From positions 1 to 28,627 of the forward strand of contig NW_013654359.1 of NCBI RefSeq assembly GCF_000499385.1: a DNA stretch of 28,627 bases, written 5' to 3'. How positions within the stretch are numbered: the first letter of the stretch is position 1; each line of letters begins with the position of its first letter. Origin of the DNA: Eimeria necatrix. Lineage: Eukaryota; Apicomplexa; Conoidasida; Eucoccidiorida; Eimeriidae. Position numbers and translations under genes: made by a program. Of the stretch, positions 1-14,300 are shown in pieces. A model generated the notes under the pieces. It was given only the letters and a program-made list of their open reading frames with translations. It was not told the origin of the DNA and searched no databases.

Positions 1-2528
1 CTGCCAGGTACGTCGAGGGCCCGGCAGCTCCATAGGCAATGCAAAAATGTGCGTGCTGCATGCGTCATTAAAATGCACGTTTCCCATTTCAGAAATAAAA
101 TACGGCTCAACCCATGTTTAAGGGTAGATTAAGAAGAATGTCGCTGGCAGAATTGGGAAGCGGCCATCTAGTTCAATCGCACGCCTCAGCTGCATAGTTA
201 TTCTTGAGAACAAACCGGGAAAGCGACTTTAAAATACAGGTGGTTCGTTGCACACGCTGCGCTCTTGAGAGTAGAGATGTTTCTAGACACGCACATTCCA
301 CAAGTTGTTGGAGGAAAAGCCATTATTGGAGATTCGCAAATTTTAAGCAAGCAAAAGGCTTTTCAGAAGTGACCGAATGCTGCTTAATGTGCACGCTTTC
401 CTTGGTTCAGTGCGAAACCTAATACCGCCATCCCATGGTGGTGAGCCATCATCCGGCTTTAGCGCTTCGCGTTGAGCACTCGTGTAGTCCCAAACAAATT
501 TGTGTGCTTGGTATTCCCCAACTACTTGGAAGATTGTGACGTTTGGGGGTCAGTTTTGGTCTGTTTGTATTGCGCTGATTCAACGGCGAGCGGTGGCGTT
601 CTTCATTTTGCGGATTCGCTTTTACTGGTCACATGGGAACTCTCCTCATTTTTTTCTCGCAGTTTGTTGTGCGCATTTGGGAATTGGAGCGAGCCTTTCT
701 TCCTAGTATGTACGTTGAGGAGGGCAAGGCAAACTGGGATCTTGTTTGGACTGTCTAGTGAAGCCTCGCTCAATGGTGTTCATTTTGTCTTTATGAGAAA
801 GCATTATTGATCTTTTGTACGCGTTTCCTTAGTTAGATGATTCACGAGTGTGTGTGGGATCGCACAATTTGCAGGGTGGGTATGTGTTAAAGCAATTAAT
901 AGTGAACCTGTAGGATTGGCAAGATGTTGCCTCGTGCAGAGCTCAGCAAGATTTTAAGGAGCCTTTAACAGTACGTAAGTGACACACGGAGCTTTCTCAC
1001 ATTAAGAGAGCAGGTAAAGTTAGTTCCACAAAACGTCAAAATCATAGAGTATGCACGCTTGCAATTCAGGATGCTGAGTCATTTTGCAAGAGCGGTGGGC
1101 TGCAAAAGACTCCAAGCAGTAGTGCTTGATGGGGTCATGAATGCTCTTGCGTTGTGCAACATGCATTTATGCCACCATTGTGCTTGAGTGTCATCAGCGC
1201 ACCGGAACATTTTACGTTTGTAATGTTAAGGCAACTCAATTCTAAGTCAAGCGAACGCTGCCTGTGCACCATCCGTAGGACAGTGAAAGATGGTGGGCTG
1301 CATGCTGGTGCACTCAACTGCAACTAGGCTTGCTGACCTGTGTTTCTTATGCGGGGGAAAGTGAACAATTTCAACTCATCATTTGACCCGTGTTTGTCCG
1401 CAGGATGCTAGATCGTCTGTGCCTGCCAGTCAATAAGGTAGCTGACGCAAGTCTGCTTTTTGCTGATTTGGTAAGCTTGTGCGTATTCCACTTTAGATGA
1501 GAAGGTCAATAGAAAGCCCCTGACATTTGCATGTTTTCTCTCCAGGTAAGCAAAACTGGTGAAATGGTTTCCTGGGGGGTCTCAGCATGTGCGCTGACGA
1601 TTTGCTGCCTGCAATTGGACAACGACCTTGCGGTAGACACAACTACAAATAGCCATTAAAATCTTGCACGTATATGTTTTACATAGCATTGTAAAGAACC
1701 GCACAGTGCATAATATAGGAACCAAATTGGTGCCCGTAACTGATATTTGTTAAATTTGTTGATTTACGCATTGTGATGCTGCATGCCAAGATACTGCTGC
1801 TTAATTAACAGTGAAATCCATAGGCCTACGGATTCGGAAATATGCACCAGTCATACTTAATCCACGTAAGAATGCTTATCTTGTTTGCTTGCATGACAGT
1901 CTCGAGCGCTTGATTTCAACTTTGCAGCAACAAAATGCAGGATTCGGCGCTAGGACTCACGGGAATTTCTCCGTTTTAGCTGCGTGTTGCACTTGTTATT
2001 CGCATATACTAGCAAGAGTTGTCATTTGCACAGACTGTAAGGAATAGCACGTTATACAATGTAATTGGAATGCACGGCTTATTTCTGTCTTGGTGGTTGT
2101 CTAGTTTACGATGAAGAAGGCTATACCTTGAACGTGTGCTCAATAAAATCAGATGCAGCTGAAGTAGAGGCACACGGCTGGGTGCGCTACTTGCACAGGT
2201 TTTGTTTCGGTGGTTAAATGACTGCTACCTCACCCTGAGTGTGTTTATTCAGCCGTTCTTCTGAAAGAGCTTTTGCTTTGTTTAGTCTATAATTTAAAGG
2301 TGCTTTATTTGCAAATATACCATGTTCCCATCTTCCTTGACAAGAGCGGGTGTTGCTCCTGTGATACAGGTGTAATCTTGGGGGCTCTCCATATGGAAGA
2401 TTCGGCAGCAGCTAGTCGCAATGTTCTTTTAGGAAGTCCGTCCTGCTCTTCTGGGGCGAAGAGGCGCCTGATCAAACTATGCAAAGGCATCGTAGCAAAC
2501 GAATAATCGTTTTACTATGGTAGCAACG

Positions 2529-2550
2529 CCCAAAGGCCACCCAAAGGCCA
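2529..2550 (+). repeat. Perfect tandem duplication of an 11-mer
   Basis: The unit CCCAAAGGCCA occurs twice in immediate succession. It is a minor local duplication, probably from replication slippage, with no visible function. Confidence 0.85.
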
Positions 2551-3960
2551 CTACTTTAGATCAAGGCACGAGGACGCGAAGTTCCTTCTTTTGCGACAAC
2601 AGAACGAAATGAAACTACTTTGTAGGCCAATGATGGAGTAAGTGCTTGTGCCTCGTAGAGACTCTGATATTCACTTGAAGAGTCAAGTGGTAGCCTTGTG
2701 CAAACAGGGAGTGCGTCCCATGAAATAAAATCAAGAGAAGGTCTGGCAAAAATTCTGGAGTGAGATGGGTGAAGGTGGTTTCCTCTATGTCAAAATTATT
2801 GGCGTTGCTGAGGCAGTGCATCGTTCAGCCAGTGCTAGTGGCAGTCTAGTAGCGTGGTCCTACAAGTGGCGCTTCGTTTGGAACGCTGGTGAAGGCACTG
2901 CTATCAGCCAACAACGCGCGCAGCTCATCTTGATGGGTAAGCACCGGTGATGCAGAGCCCTACATGAAAAGATGATCCTAGCCATGCTTTACTCGTAAAC
3001 TAAATAGAGACTATTTGTATTCTGGCACCTGGGAAATAAACACTTGCGAGTCAAAAAAACTAAAAGGAGCGTATAGCCTCAAAGCACTTGAAAGGAACTG
3101 TTGCTGCACAGCGCGTTGTACCTGACATTGGTATGAAATGAAGCATGCTTCACAACGCTGGCACGTGACCCTCTTCTACAAAGAATTGAAAAGCTGCAAC
3201 CTACTGCGTACAGCCATGAACTCTCGCAGTGTATGTTCGCAGGGGGTATGTTGTATACCCGTTGCCGAAGGCGTGGAGATGCCAGCTTAAACAGCGTTCC
3301 GTTGCGCAACATTTTCACCATCACATTTTCACCTTACAACAAGAAATTGCCGCACTTAATAGTTGTTTAGCACTGCATTCTGCACGCATCTCGGAATCAT
3401 AACAGGCAGCGTTGTAAGGTACTTGATATACATGCATGAAGAACAGAGCAGGATTTGAGAGCCCGGGCCGACTTCGTGGTAGTGCAAATGCAGCGCCTAT
3501 TCAAGGGCCTAGGTGAACACGGCTAAGCAACTTCGCTCGCTGAATTGATCTACGGAGTGAGTCTTGATGGCCTGCTCTACGCTCTACATACAAGCACCGA
3601 ATACCGCATGAATACCACATTTGTGCATTGACTTACCAAAGATACCAACTTGTCGCGTGTTTCCAGATGGTGCGCGATACCAATCGCCTGGAAAATAAAA
3701 CGGCTAGTTTTATCTGTGTTCTCAATTGGTCAAGAAGCACGCGAAGAGTCTGAAAAGTTGCTGCACACCATGTAAATCTGGAATCGCCGCTCTTGGCAGC
3801 TCTTTGTAGGCACTTGCGCGCCCTCTGTGTATCGTGAATTTTTGTTCTATACAGCCTTACTGCCAGTGAAAAGCTTTCCGTATTATGTGACAAAGCAGCG
3901 CTTCTCATGCAACAATGAAATGCTGGGAAGAAAACGCCTAAGCATCAGGCTCTTCAGGTA

Positions 3961-3982
3961 GCAAATGCCTTTAGGCATTTGC
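3961..3982. repeat. Short palindrome, 10-bp arms with a 2-nt centre
   Basis: GCAAATGCCT at 3961-3970 is followed by TT and then by its exact reverse complement at 3973-3982. It could be a dyad binding site or chance; no adjacent gene gives it a role. Confidence 0.8.
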
Positions 3983-4605
3983 AGTCACCGTTGTTTCAAA
4001 AACGGCAATATTTTATATGCAACGCCGCGCGTTGCCTGTGGAATAGCCCGCCTAAACCGACCCTGAAGAAGAAGCCTGTTGACGCTGCAGGACGTATGTC
4101 AAATACGTGTAATCAGGCCGCTCAACAAGCGACGTAGACTGCATACCGATGTGCCGTGAGGCATTGGTGACTACCGCTTTCTTCGTAGCCGTGAGCTCCA
4201 CGAGCGTTTTAATTTAGAGGTCAGGCAAAGGTGTGATGAACAACGGCCCCGTTTCTATTTGTTTCATGGGTGCAACAGGCGAATACTTCCGCGAAACGTC
4301 TTTACCTCTGCAGGAATTTATGTCGCGTCTTTGCAACTTGTTTCCTCGGTGGCTACACCATTCTGTTGCCGAGCGAGCTGATAAACAAAACAGGAAGTAC
4401 GGCTACTGAAATTCCTTAGCAACGATAGCTGCTGCGCCTTCTTTTAATTAACTTGTGCCTTAAGATAACGCCATGTGAAAAGCATGGACACATTTGCAGG
4501 TTGTACGGCCAGCGAGCCGCTGATGGATCTGTAGCCGCCTCAGGACTGTAGCAAACCTGGTACTCATGTGATAGACAAACGCGGTGTGCAGTTCTCGACA
4601 GGCAT

Positions 4606-5076
4606 ATGCGTGCACAACGGAGCGCTATTTACGCTATTCTCTGCTCAGTGATAGATGCAACTCAATCGTTGAGCCATGCGTTGTGCAAAATGACATGGCA
4701 TGAACTCCCTGTTGATCAACTTCAACGCACTCGGCTGTGGACAGTGCGTGACGCCGGGAAGAGCACAATGACAAACGGCAAGAACAATAATTATGCAGAT
4801 TCCAATAGCCAAAAGCCTACAATTGTGCAATCCATAGACCTGTATAAGACGTGGCAACCCTGTTTAATTCGCCGCTTAATTTGTCGCTATGTGGCTCCAC
4901 TTCTGAAATTAAAAAAAATTGTCGCATTTGCATTTGTACTTCTAGTACAATGGCTTGGCGAATCGGCCCTTCGGTGCGGCAACAATGCCATCATGGCAGC
5001 ACACACTATTCGTGAAGAACGTGCGGCGAGCGCGTTGCAGCTGGAACGGCCGGAAATCACTGCGCTTTATATCTAA
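4606..5076 (+). other. Open frame of 156 codons, coding status doubtful
   Basis: This is the longest open frame outside the repeat array. The conceptual product has a hydrophobic patch around residues 103-115 (sequence IVAFAFVLLVQWL) that could pass for a membrane segment, but there is no recognisable domain or motif. It overlaps a 70-codon frame on the other strand and an 84-codon frame in another phase, which is typical of non-coding DNA at this base composition. It could be an exon of a multi-exon gene, but I could not find matching flanking exons. I do not assign a function. Confidence 0.15.
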
Positions 5077-8000
5077 CGGCAATGCATATCGTGTAGCCTC
5101 CATTTTATCTGTTGCGCTCGTATGCTATCAATACGTATGCGTGGTGCAAAAATGTTTGATATTGCGTCTGGAGGAGATTGCTTTTTCACTAATTTTACCT
5201 TGTTGTTAGGCATTCGCCATCTGTTTTTCTCAAGGTGCGCAAAACGTGAGACAATAAGCTGAATGCTTTAAACTCGTATCTTATTGCTACACATCTGGAA
5301 AGTTATTGCTTAAGTAAAAAATAGTACAGAAAGACCTTGTTCGCTTCGATTTGTTTCATAGACCATTTTCATATTGGACAAAAATTGCAAAACACATGTT
5401 GCTATCATCGTTGCAGACTCGGGAGAACGCCTGTAGCGGCGTTTGCTTTTTTGGCATGTCAGTGAAAACTTTTGAGTAGGGTCGAGTTGATTCGGACCCT
5501 CAGGATGTGCGCGGGAAGCTCTTCGTGAGAAATAGTTGCTCATGGACTCAAATGTATTGACAAAAAATACGTGAACGCCAGCGTTCCGAGATCTATATCG
5601 GAGGTGGATCAATAGAGTTGCAGTAATATGAAAGGGGTCGCCGCGCTTCGCTGAATGAGATTCTAATTTTGCGACTGTTCTCGAGCATTATGGGAGCATT
5701 GCGTGTTCGAAATTAGCATCGAATACATGACTGTGCACGGTTCACAAAGCTGGCTGCTCCACCGCTCACTAGAGTCACGTTAACGACTCCTTTCGCGTTC
5801 GTTGACGTACTAGGATGAGCCTGTTTTACTGTGCGATGCGGGTTCATTGCAGAATGCAATTCTCAAAGCCTGCAGAGTGATATTTCAGCTGGTAAGTGTG
5901 ATAGGCCGCGGGTGGCAGTTAGACGAAACTCTGGTTGCATAAAAGGGCAGCGTTGACGTAAGCTGCTTACAATCGTGCGCTGTGCTACATGCTGCTTGTG
6001 GGTGTGCAGCTTTGCGTCGACAATTGGTCCTCAGGTATGGCCATGCCACCTCTTGAGTGAAGAGAGCTGCTTGCGTGCTGCAGTGGTCCCCGGAAGCAGA
6101 CTCTCCACGTACCAGCGCAACACTACTCTGTAATTTGCGGTTAATGCGTACATTGGTTCACGTCTGAAAAGACTAGAGTTTCTCTCCATTCGCACCAGTC
6201 TGCACTTTGTATCGGCCACACGCTTTGCTTTCCACTCTGCAGAGAATAGCAATTACACAAGCGTGTACACCTAATTGAATTTTTTCCCCTCCTAAGGACC
6301 AAACGCCCGGCTTGGAAGACTCGCCTTCTTTTTACTTGCTATTTTTGGAGGGCACTGAAGGCCTATCGCTTCTGCAGAAAGTACGCGTACTTAGCTGTAT
6401 CAAAGCATCACCGAATACAGCTGGTTAGCAGAAACATAGCTTATGCAATTTGTGCATAGTACTGTGCCTGGAAAGTTACCAGCTTGCAAACGAGAATTGC
6501 TTAGATTGTGCTTCTGTGGCGCTGGACCGTAGGACTGATGAATGAATATGCCAGTAGTATGCTGCAAACTACCAGGTCATGCTGGTTGGTGTAAAGAATC
6601 ACGAAGCTATGCTGCGTGCCTATTCATTTTGCAAGAGATACGGCGCACGGCGATACCCAAACACCTTAGCTTCTATTACATCTTTGTTGAAGATGGATGT
6701 GGTTGCATTTGGCTTTTGAAATAATTTTTCCATAAGCCAGCATCATCTGTGTTCCGAACAAATGGCGCGACGTTACTGATCAGTTACAGAAGTCCTATTT
6801 TGGTAAACCGACATGCCTTTGGCAGCGGTGAGCAAGCAAGTGACAGTTCTTGCTATCTGTCAAGGCGGCATGACTTTCACGGAGTCGTAGCCAAAGCAGA
6901 ATAAAATGTACTGCAGTCAAAACCTTAACCATAGGACGCTTGAGCTGCGCGAAAAGAACATCCAACGAGCAGCAATGTTTGCAGAACTGTACGGAAGAGA
7001 GCCGTCAATGATATTCATTGTCTTTATTATCTTTCTAGCAAGAACTTCATATCCTACGAAAGTTCGTGCGACATATTTCTTCATTCATACTACTGCCAAG
7101 TATTCACTTAAACCGACACAGGCAAACGTATACGTTCTGGTTTTCTACGCATTTTTTGTTGTGTTGGGATCAAATATATGAGTTACATGTGTCCACGCAG
7201 GGTCTCGGTGAACGGCTAATTATGCGCAGTTATCGCCAGTTCTGTGCATTGTCAGATATGCTCGCAAGCACCCTCTAGGTTTGCGAACAGCCTGAGCTGT
7301 TTCCTATGGCTCCCGGTTTTGTAGGATTGCAACTTGTTATACAATCACATGACAAGAGAAAACGTCCCCTCGGTGCATTTATTCATACTAAGCTTCAGGC
7401 GAGCATCATAACAGAAAGATGTCTTTACAGAGAAAACGTAACTTTCTGATCGTCTGTCGAATGTAGCTAATACATAATGCTAAGGCGTCCAGCAGTCACG
7501 ATCGTGTCTATACTACCTTCTATCAGCACTAGCATGATGGTATTGTGCTTGTTGCTAGCGGGTACGCTTGAGGACCTGAATGAGCCGCAGACAATGAGCC
7601 GCTGAGAGCATGCGTTGTGGAAGAACATTCAGTTCAAGCGATTTCAGATTATTAAAAAAGCACCTTATATGCACTTTTGCTTGGCATTGCGTTTGACGCA
7701 GCTGCACAAGCTGTTTATGATCCTGTACCAACTACTTATTCTTCGAGACTGGACGATTAAGGCTGGGACCGATACATTACATGCCTTGCAAAGCGCGTCG
7801 ATGCAATCTCACAGTGGCATAAGAAAGCTGCAGAGGTGTGAGGGACATGTCAGCTAGTGCGCTGCAGACCACGAACTCAGCCGACTCATATAAGGCGACC
7901 GCTGAAAGCAGTAGAACGGATAAATTGGCGCAACATGGCATAACACTGGACTTTGTGGAGGTTTGTTAGGGGATGAACAGCATGTAGTTGAGTGATATGC

Positions 8001-10893
8001 TTTTCTACCTGGAGTGATGTTGCACTGTAAAGCTCCGTTGTCACACCAGCCTCAAAAGCACTCCGCCGATCGTGTTAATTGCAATGTGGGTTTTCCACCT
8101 CGCCGCAAGTTGCAGAGACACTCACAGTGATGCAGATGGCACTAGCGGGGAGCGTACGGTGTAAATATACATTTCGTGCTCGCCGTTAGTATTGGCTGCA
8201 TCACTATGAGAGTCTATGTATTATGGCTGTGTACCGACAGCCAGAATGGGTGGCTCCCTAGCACCAGCTGTGCCTTTGATACTGGCAGTTTGACACGGTG
8301 GGACGCCATAGCTTCAAGAGAACGGAAACTACAAGAAAGATGCTTGACCTGAATTCATCAGCAGCCATCAGGCACTTTTGGAGCTCAGTGCGGTTCCAGG
8401 AAGTCAGTCGCATTCACCAGATCGCGAAGGCAAACACAATCTTTTTGTTGCACGAAGCAAAATGAGCCTCCTTAGTGAGCATTATATTAACACAATTGGA
8501 GTAATAATGCTCGAATGCACCCTAAAATGAACTGAACGAGCGTTGTAATGGCAGCTGCAGAGCCTTGGTGTCTGTTTAGCCGTTTACAGTACATGTGGTC
8601 TGTCTTTCGTGAGCACAAAACAGCTGAGAGTTTCTTATAATCGGATGATGGCTCTTTCTTGCTCGTGATAACGTGTTCGAACATTTCGTGCACATGGGCA
8701 GCAAGTGCGTTATGCTTCTCACGTCATGACGTTTGTATCAAATAAGCCAGACGAGCTCGCCGTGAACTTATCCGCAAAACTAAGCTCGCGGATGCAAATG
8801 GGCTGTAAACTTCCCCTGACTTTGCTATTGGAAAAGTGTTCTTGAGAAAGTTTTGCGGAATAATGCACTCTATTATTGCTTCTGCGCATCCGTTGATACA
8901 CCGGAAGGCAACAGATGACTGCACGCGGCTCCGTGACGTGAACTAATGGTGAACTTCGCAACGGCACCTCAGAGAAATGGCTTCGTGCTGCCGCTCGCGG
9001 CTATTTGCTTCGTGAATTCGTGTGCTCATCAATGTTAGACTGAGAGTGCCAGTTTGTGAGCTTACTCAGATCGCAGGTGCTTACAGACATGGATTGTTCA
9101 AGTTAGAGAAGCGACGTTCGGTTTCAGAGAAAATGCTAGATATGTCTGTGCGTCATTGTTAAAAATGTCTCATCTCCCATTTTCATCAAGGGTCAGTAGC
9201 GATGAGTTTCATGGATGCGCTATCTAACGTCCCACAAATAACATCCCCCTGCACCTTTTCTGTATTTTGCCGAGTCTATTAATGACCAAATCGTGGCAGT
9301 AGTAGCTCCTGCTTCTCTAGAAACTGCGCCGTTTCGCGTTAAACCTGTCCGATCCCAATCAGCACGTGATTATTGCGGTAAAGCTAACAAACAGAGATTT
9401 TGAGTTAACCATTCAAGTCTTTTTGTGTCATACTGACTTTTATTTCTACGCGCACTCTCACCCTGTACAACCTACTAGTGTGTGCGCCCGCCGTTTAGTT
9501 TCGAGAGGTGGTAACAGTCTGGCATCCACGCATAATGGCTCAAAACTTTACGTGCTACATAGAAAAGGCTCCCGGCTCTCCATTAAAGAGCACTATGACG
9601 GTGATTTAAGGCCCGTGTGTGTAACTGAATACTTGAATTATTGCGATCATTCGTTGTTTAGAGTTTACACGTCGCAAGTACTGCATATAACAGATCTTTG
9701 AGTGAGCAAGTCAATTAAAGTCTTTATGTACGGTTTGCTTATTGCGAATATCGCAGTATGAGGTTTTGTCCAGCCATTCTAATCTTGACTAGGTCCAGTC
9801 GACAGCTGGTGCAGCCGCAACATGGGTAATTTTTGGATAAACAAAGATTACGCGAAAAACTTGGCGTGATTTGCGTTAAAATTGTTATCGTTAGCCATCT
9901 AATGAATTTTTCGGCAACATGAAATCATGGCATGTAAAATTCTCGTTGGATTTAGGATGTGAGTTGCCCAGTGATAACAGTTGCAGTTATTCTTCTCCAC
10001 GAAGACGATTGTTTCCATTCATTGATTGTAACTGCTCTACCAACCGTTGCGTAAAGGAAAAAGAAATGGTTGAATGTATCCAGGTAGTTGCTAATGGGTA
10101 TTGCTTGCTACACACTGGATGGCTTTGTATAATTAGGTTTACTGATTATGACCTTAAGAAGAACTGCGCCATTTTCCACGAAATTCGAACGCTTTTACTG
10201 AGCCTTTAGTGACGCGTCATAAAGGCGTTTCCTGCATTGCAACTGCATTTCTCGCAAGAATTGCGGGCTCGCAGCAAACACGACAGCGATTTGCCTCATT
10301 TTCGTTCCAGCAAGTGTGTAGCGCGAAACATGGGACTTGGGAGCACATAATGCTGGCGAATCTGTACTTCAGAGTACCTGTTGTGTTTACTGGAGTCTCT
10401 TTAAGCAACATGCGCATAATGCTGCTTTTGTGTCAACAGTAGCATAAGAGCTTAGCTGGCTCAATGCACTGAATAAAATGTGGGTGACACAGTTGTCACA
10501 ATTCCCTTAGTTCCATTCTAGGATTCTCTTGCCAACGACAATCACGTTTTTTGTCACGAAAAGCAAACTTCACACTAAGTACAGCGCATGCCATCGAGGC
10601 AGCACTGCTGGGCATTATATGAGAAGCATTGAGCTTGTATTCCACGCTGCTTTCTTTCGCACCGTCAAAAGTCATACATTTTCCGATGCTGCAAAAGGCA
10701 TGAAGATGTTCGTAGCACAGTTTTCTCAAATAAACAAAAGAAAGTGCGCTTTTGTGTCTCGCGACCAGCGCGCCAATAGCCAAAAGAGGTGATGAACAGG
10801 ACAGACGTATGTTTCTCTTCCTCGGCCCTGGCAACTCGGTAGCTGGCATCTTTTTTCAATGCGAACGCTCTATTTGATTCAACGACTGTGACT
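5077..10893. other. No recognisable gene; non-coding or decayed sequence
   Basis: Nothing here matches a gene or RNA family I know. Open frames reach 111 codons (9366-9701, plus strand) and 96 codons (9919-10209, plus strand). Neither shows a motif, and both sit among competing frames. A donor-like TTTCAGCTGGTAAGTGTGAT lies near 5882-5901, and an AATAAA motif near 10473. No microsatellite, terminal inverted repeat or transposase/reverse-transcriptase signature was visible. Confidence 0.6.
7579..7606 (+). repeat. Imperfect tandem duplication of a 14-mer
   Basis: AATGAGCCGCAGAC is followed directly by AATGAGCCGCTGAG. The first 10 bases of each copy are identical. It is a small slippage-type duplication with no associated gene. 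Confidence 0.7.
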
Positions 10894-11346
10894 TTAGTTG
10901 GCCGGAAAATCAGAAATGTCTTCGTTGGTTACTTCTTCGATTTCAGTCAAGCTTTCTGTCACTTCCCAACATGTATTGAGCAGCTGGAAAAGTGAACAAA
11001 CGAAAAGCAAAAATTGTGCGTGCACCATCGCGTAGTACCTGCTTCCACATTTCCACAAAAAGATGCGGAGCCACTCCACATATTGGCAGTAAGCCTTCAC
11101 CCACAATCCATCAAACATGGAAATGCCGGATCCACTACTGGGCATCAAGCCCACTTTTGTATGGTCTAATCGTTTGTCCGGGTGGGAAGGAAAACGCAAG
11201 TTCGGGAGAAATGCTGTGTGTACCGGCAGGGAGTGCGACGATATACGTGGGGCGCTCAGAAGCTGTGGAATGCGATGCTCTAAGTTATGAACCAAGCAGG
11301 CAAGAATATAATTCCAAGCACTGTATGTTTTACGTTCCATCATCAT
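10894..11346 (-). other. Open frame of 150 codons, coding status doubtful
   Basis: This reverse-strand frame is overlapped across most of its length by a 118-codon frame on the plus strand (10992-11348). At most one can be real, and neither has a domain I recognise. The C-terminal end is acidic (residues about 130-147 rich in E and D), and a hydrophobic stretch around residues 108-122 includes FLLFVCSLFQLL. These features occur by chance in unselected sequence. It is listed only because it is among the longest frames left of the array. Confidence 0.12.
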
Positions 11347-11349
11347 AGA

Positions 11350-14300
11350 GACATTCTGGCGTTGCTAGCATTAGGCAGTATATACTTGCCGAGCAGTTGT
11401 CATGTACTCGTCTCAAGGCACGCCTCTTTGCGGTGTTCACTTTGCGACCTTCAATGCACCAACACGAGAACACTAACCACGTAATAAAAGCAGACGACTG
11501 CGCAACCATTTCTTATTGTCTCCTGAAAAGTGGAACACACGTATGTATTTTTAGCTTGACCCTTCAACCATATCGGAGACAGCAGCGCACTCCATGCCCT
11601 TGGCACGTACACGTTTAATATGAACAATACACATTATAGCAGACACTAGGGTTGTGTTTTATAGCGAATAATATCGGGGATGGTGCATTGTACGCTTTTG
11701 AAGATACTAGTCTGCCCCATCGCCCAGATTGTTAGTTCGATGAGCTACACTTAGCACCAGCCGAGCATAGCGCAAAATGCCGTCAAGGCAAAATACAAGA
11801 ATACTGCGTAGGGAACCGCGAATCTGCACTGCACGTGGGTTTTTTTGGAGTTCCAAGGCTCCTAACCGCTAAAAGCTGACTACGCTATCGCTAGCCACAA
11901 CTACTGTAATAGCAAACGTACCGTGTCATGTTTTACAGGCATCTCAAGTCTAGAGAAGATGCATTCCTTCTTGCTGTTGCTTTAGGGGAATGAAATGCAA
12001 TCCAACTACGCTTAGAGCTTACTTCCTGAAATTATTTAGTTCGCGTTGATGGCAACCGCAGTAAGTGTCACACGGCCGCACTTTTCGGCTATTGCTAAAA
12101 CTTAAACATCAAGAATGTGGGCCACCAAGAAGATGAAAACATAGATAAGAGATGCAGGTGCAGAGCCTCAAGGTGCTAATTGGCACAATACGCTTAAACG
12201 CTCCACAAGCTTTCGGCATGCATCTCAAAACATGCTGCGCACTTGATGGTAATGAGTTTTGTCACTAACTCAGAAACAATTTTGACAATGACGTCGCGTG
12301 CGGTGCTATGAGAAATTGATACTCACATAAATTTTCCAGGCATCTGCAGCTCCGGGGCTCGCAAGTATGCGTAACGCAAAATGTTCTCTGTGCAATGATG
12401 CTGTTGCGTGCGCGCCCTTAGGTTCTGAATAAAGTTTCAATACAATTGCATGGCACAGTAGGGCGTTGAACCTGTTTCTGCGTGCTGTTGCAACCCTTCT
12501 CGTGGGCGTCAACAGACGAAAAAATGGCGCCATTTCATGCAGAGTCAAGCAAATACTTGTCGTTCGGAATGTTTCAGAAACCTATTCATCATCATGCAGC
12601 AGTTTGATGAGAAGAGCTAGGGTGGGTGTAGCACAAATCCGTCCATGCATCCAAACGCTGCCACTGCAAGCAAGCTAACGGGTTATTTATCTACGGAGCA
12701 TTAATGTAACTGCCAATGCACGCATTTAACACGTTTGCGCATTCTGTATTTTAGATGCAATTTAGCAGTGACGTGGTGCGAGGGCCTATGAGTGGTTCAA
12801 AATGAATGCAGCGCGTCACGCGCGGTTTATTTAAGCTTGACGGTCTTGATGTTGAAGTAGCGCGTGCCACAATAGCATAACTATGGAGCTTTATCATTTG
12901 TTATGGGACAGGTAACCCTTCCGTGTACATCCAGTCGGACAATATACTTCAGTACTTGACACGCGCACAGCAGCTCGAAGGCAGGCAAAGGCGCTAAGAG
13001 TGGTATGGAACTGTGATTCAGTCTTATTGAGCCAGTAGTTTCACCTCCCAAATCCGGTCCTATCTATTATGAGGCTCTTAACTATTGCCACAGGGCTGTG
13101 TGCTAAAGAAACGTCCTGTAGCTAGTATGTTTCACGATTTTCGGGTCCTGTCTAGGCACATTTTCGGCGCACAAGGAGCCTCGAGTGTTTGTGGCCTATA
13201 TAATCCACAGAACTGTTCTACTGTTCAAACATCTGAGTAGGACGTAAGGGGGGAAAATGCAAGAGTTTGAGTGCTAGTGATCCGCGGGCGATGTACAGGC
13301 TTTCTGAACCGTCAGGCTGTGCGCTCTGTGGGCCCCCGGCCAATAGAAAAATGAGACTCCATTTTTCTGAAGCTCCGTGAGCTCTTAGGTTGTGATATAG
13401 AGTTGCTCATAGCGTCAGCGTGATGACATCCCATTAACAGTGTTTTATTGGCTTGCAAAAAATGCGGCAGGGTGCCGTGAGAAACCCATGGTTTACTTGT
13501 TTTATGCGGACGCAAACCCTGGTGTAAGAGCATACCATACAGCAGCGCGCGATGCGCACGCGGTGGCAAACATAACAGTTTTGAGCTCGCCAAATAATTG
13601 CACTGATAATACAGAAAACGCCTCAAAAGGAGCCTCGCTAAATTTCTCGACGCTTCGGCAACCGCTATTTCAGTAAATAGGCGCCGCAGTAAGTGTCCCG
13701 TAGTTTTGATGCTTGTTGATCAGTGCCCTCAGTTTTATAATTTGGCAAGGAACAGGGGCGGTCCGATAAAGCCCATAACTTACTGCGTGAATGTTCAAAG
13801 ACAATAAATTCGTCAGCCATGCCGACGGAATCAAAAAGCTCTACCTGCGGCTTAACGTTTTGAGCCACAAAAGGTCTTTAAAGTTTAAATTCTTTTGCCA
13901 GTGCCTGTGCTGATTGCAGCATTGAAGCGGCATTTACACCAGGCAGCGTGCAGGTACGCGCCGCAGAAACATAGTGCACGAACAAAACGAAGACTTGATG
14001 CTTCTTCTGCCTGCACGTTTCCCGATAGAGTGCCAAGTAGTTAACATGGTGCCACAAGTTTGTGCACGAATTTTTCCATGGGAGAAACGTTGTATGCAGT
14101 GTTGTTTATCTAGTTGATGCGTACTACACCCACTACGTGCAGTCTACGTCACAGAAGTTGCTCTGCAAAGTGTAGTGACATGGTGGGCATAGTACACTAC
14201 ACGGGCGAGAACAACTTACACCTTATCACCAGCGAAATCATGGAATAATCCTCACGTTTTGAAGAGCTATGCACATGTCGGAAGCGCAGTTCGACCTATC

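Larger units (their letters stand above)
1..4605. other. No recognisable gene; non-coding or decayed sequence
   Basis: I see no RNA gene, transposon domain or conserved protein here. Open frames are all short (the largest near 112 codons at 472-810), overlap one another on both strands, and resemble no family I know. AATAAA-type motifs occur near 2141 and 3036, and donor-like GTAAG motifs near 973, 1546 and 2937, but no exon pair could be joined into a convincing gene. A box-like sequence at about 870-890 (TTTGCAGGGTGGGTATGTG) resembles the core box of the array in the right half, but without supporting flanks I treat it as chance. The stretch could be intergenic DNA, intron, or very old repeat sequence. 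Confidence 0.6.

Noticed and set aside
13440..13676. Peptide FYADA, reminiscent of the reverse-transcriptase YxDD motif
   Set aside because: The second aspartate is missing, the frame is only 78 codons, and no other reverse-transcriptase motif is nearby.
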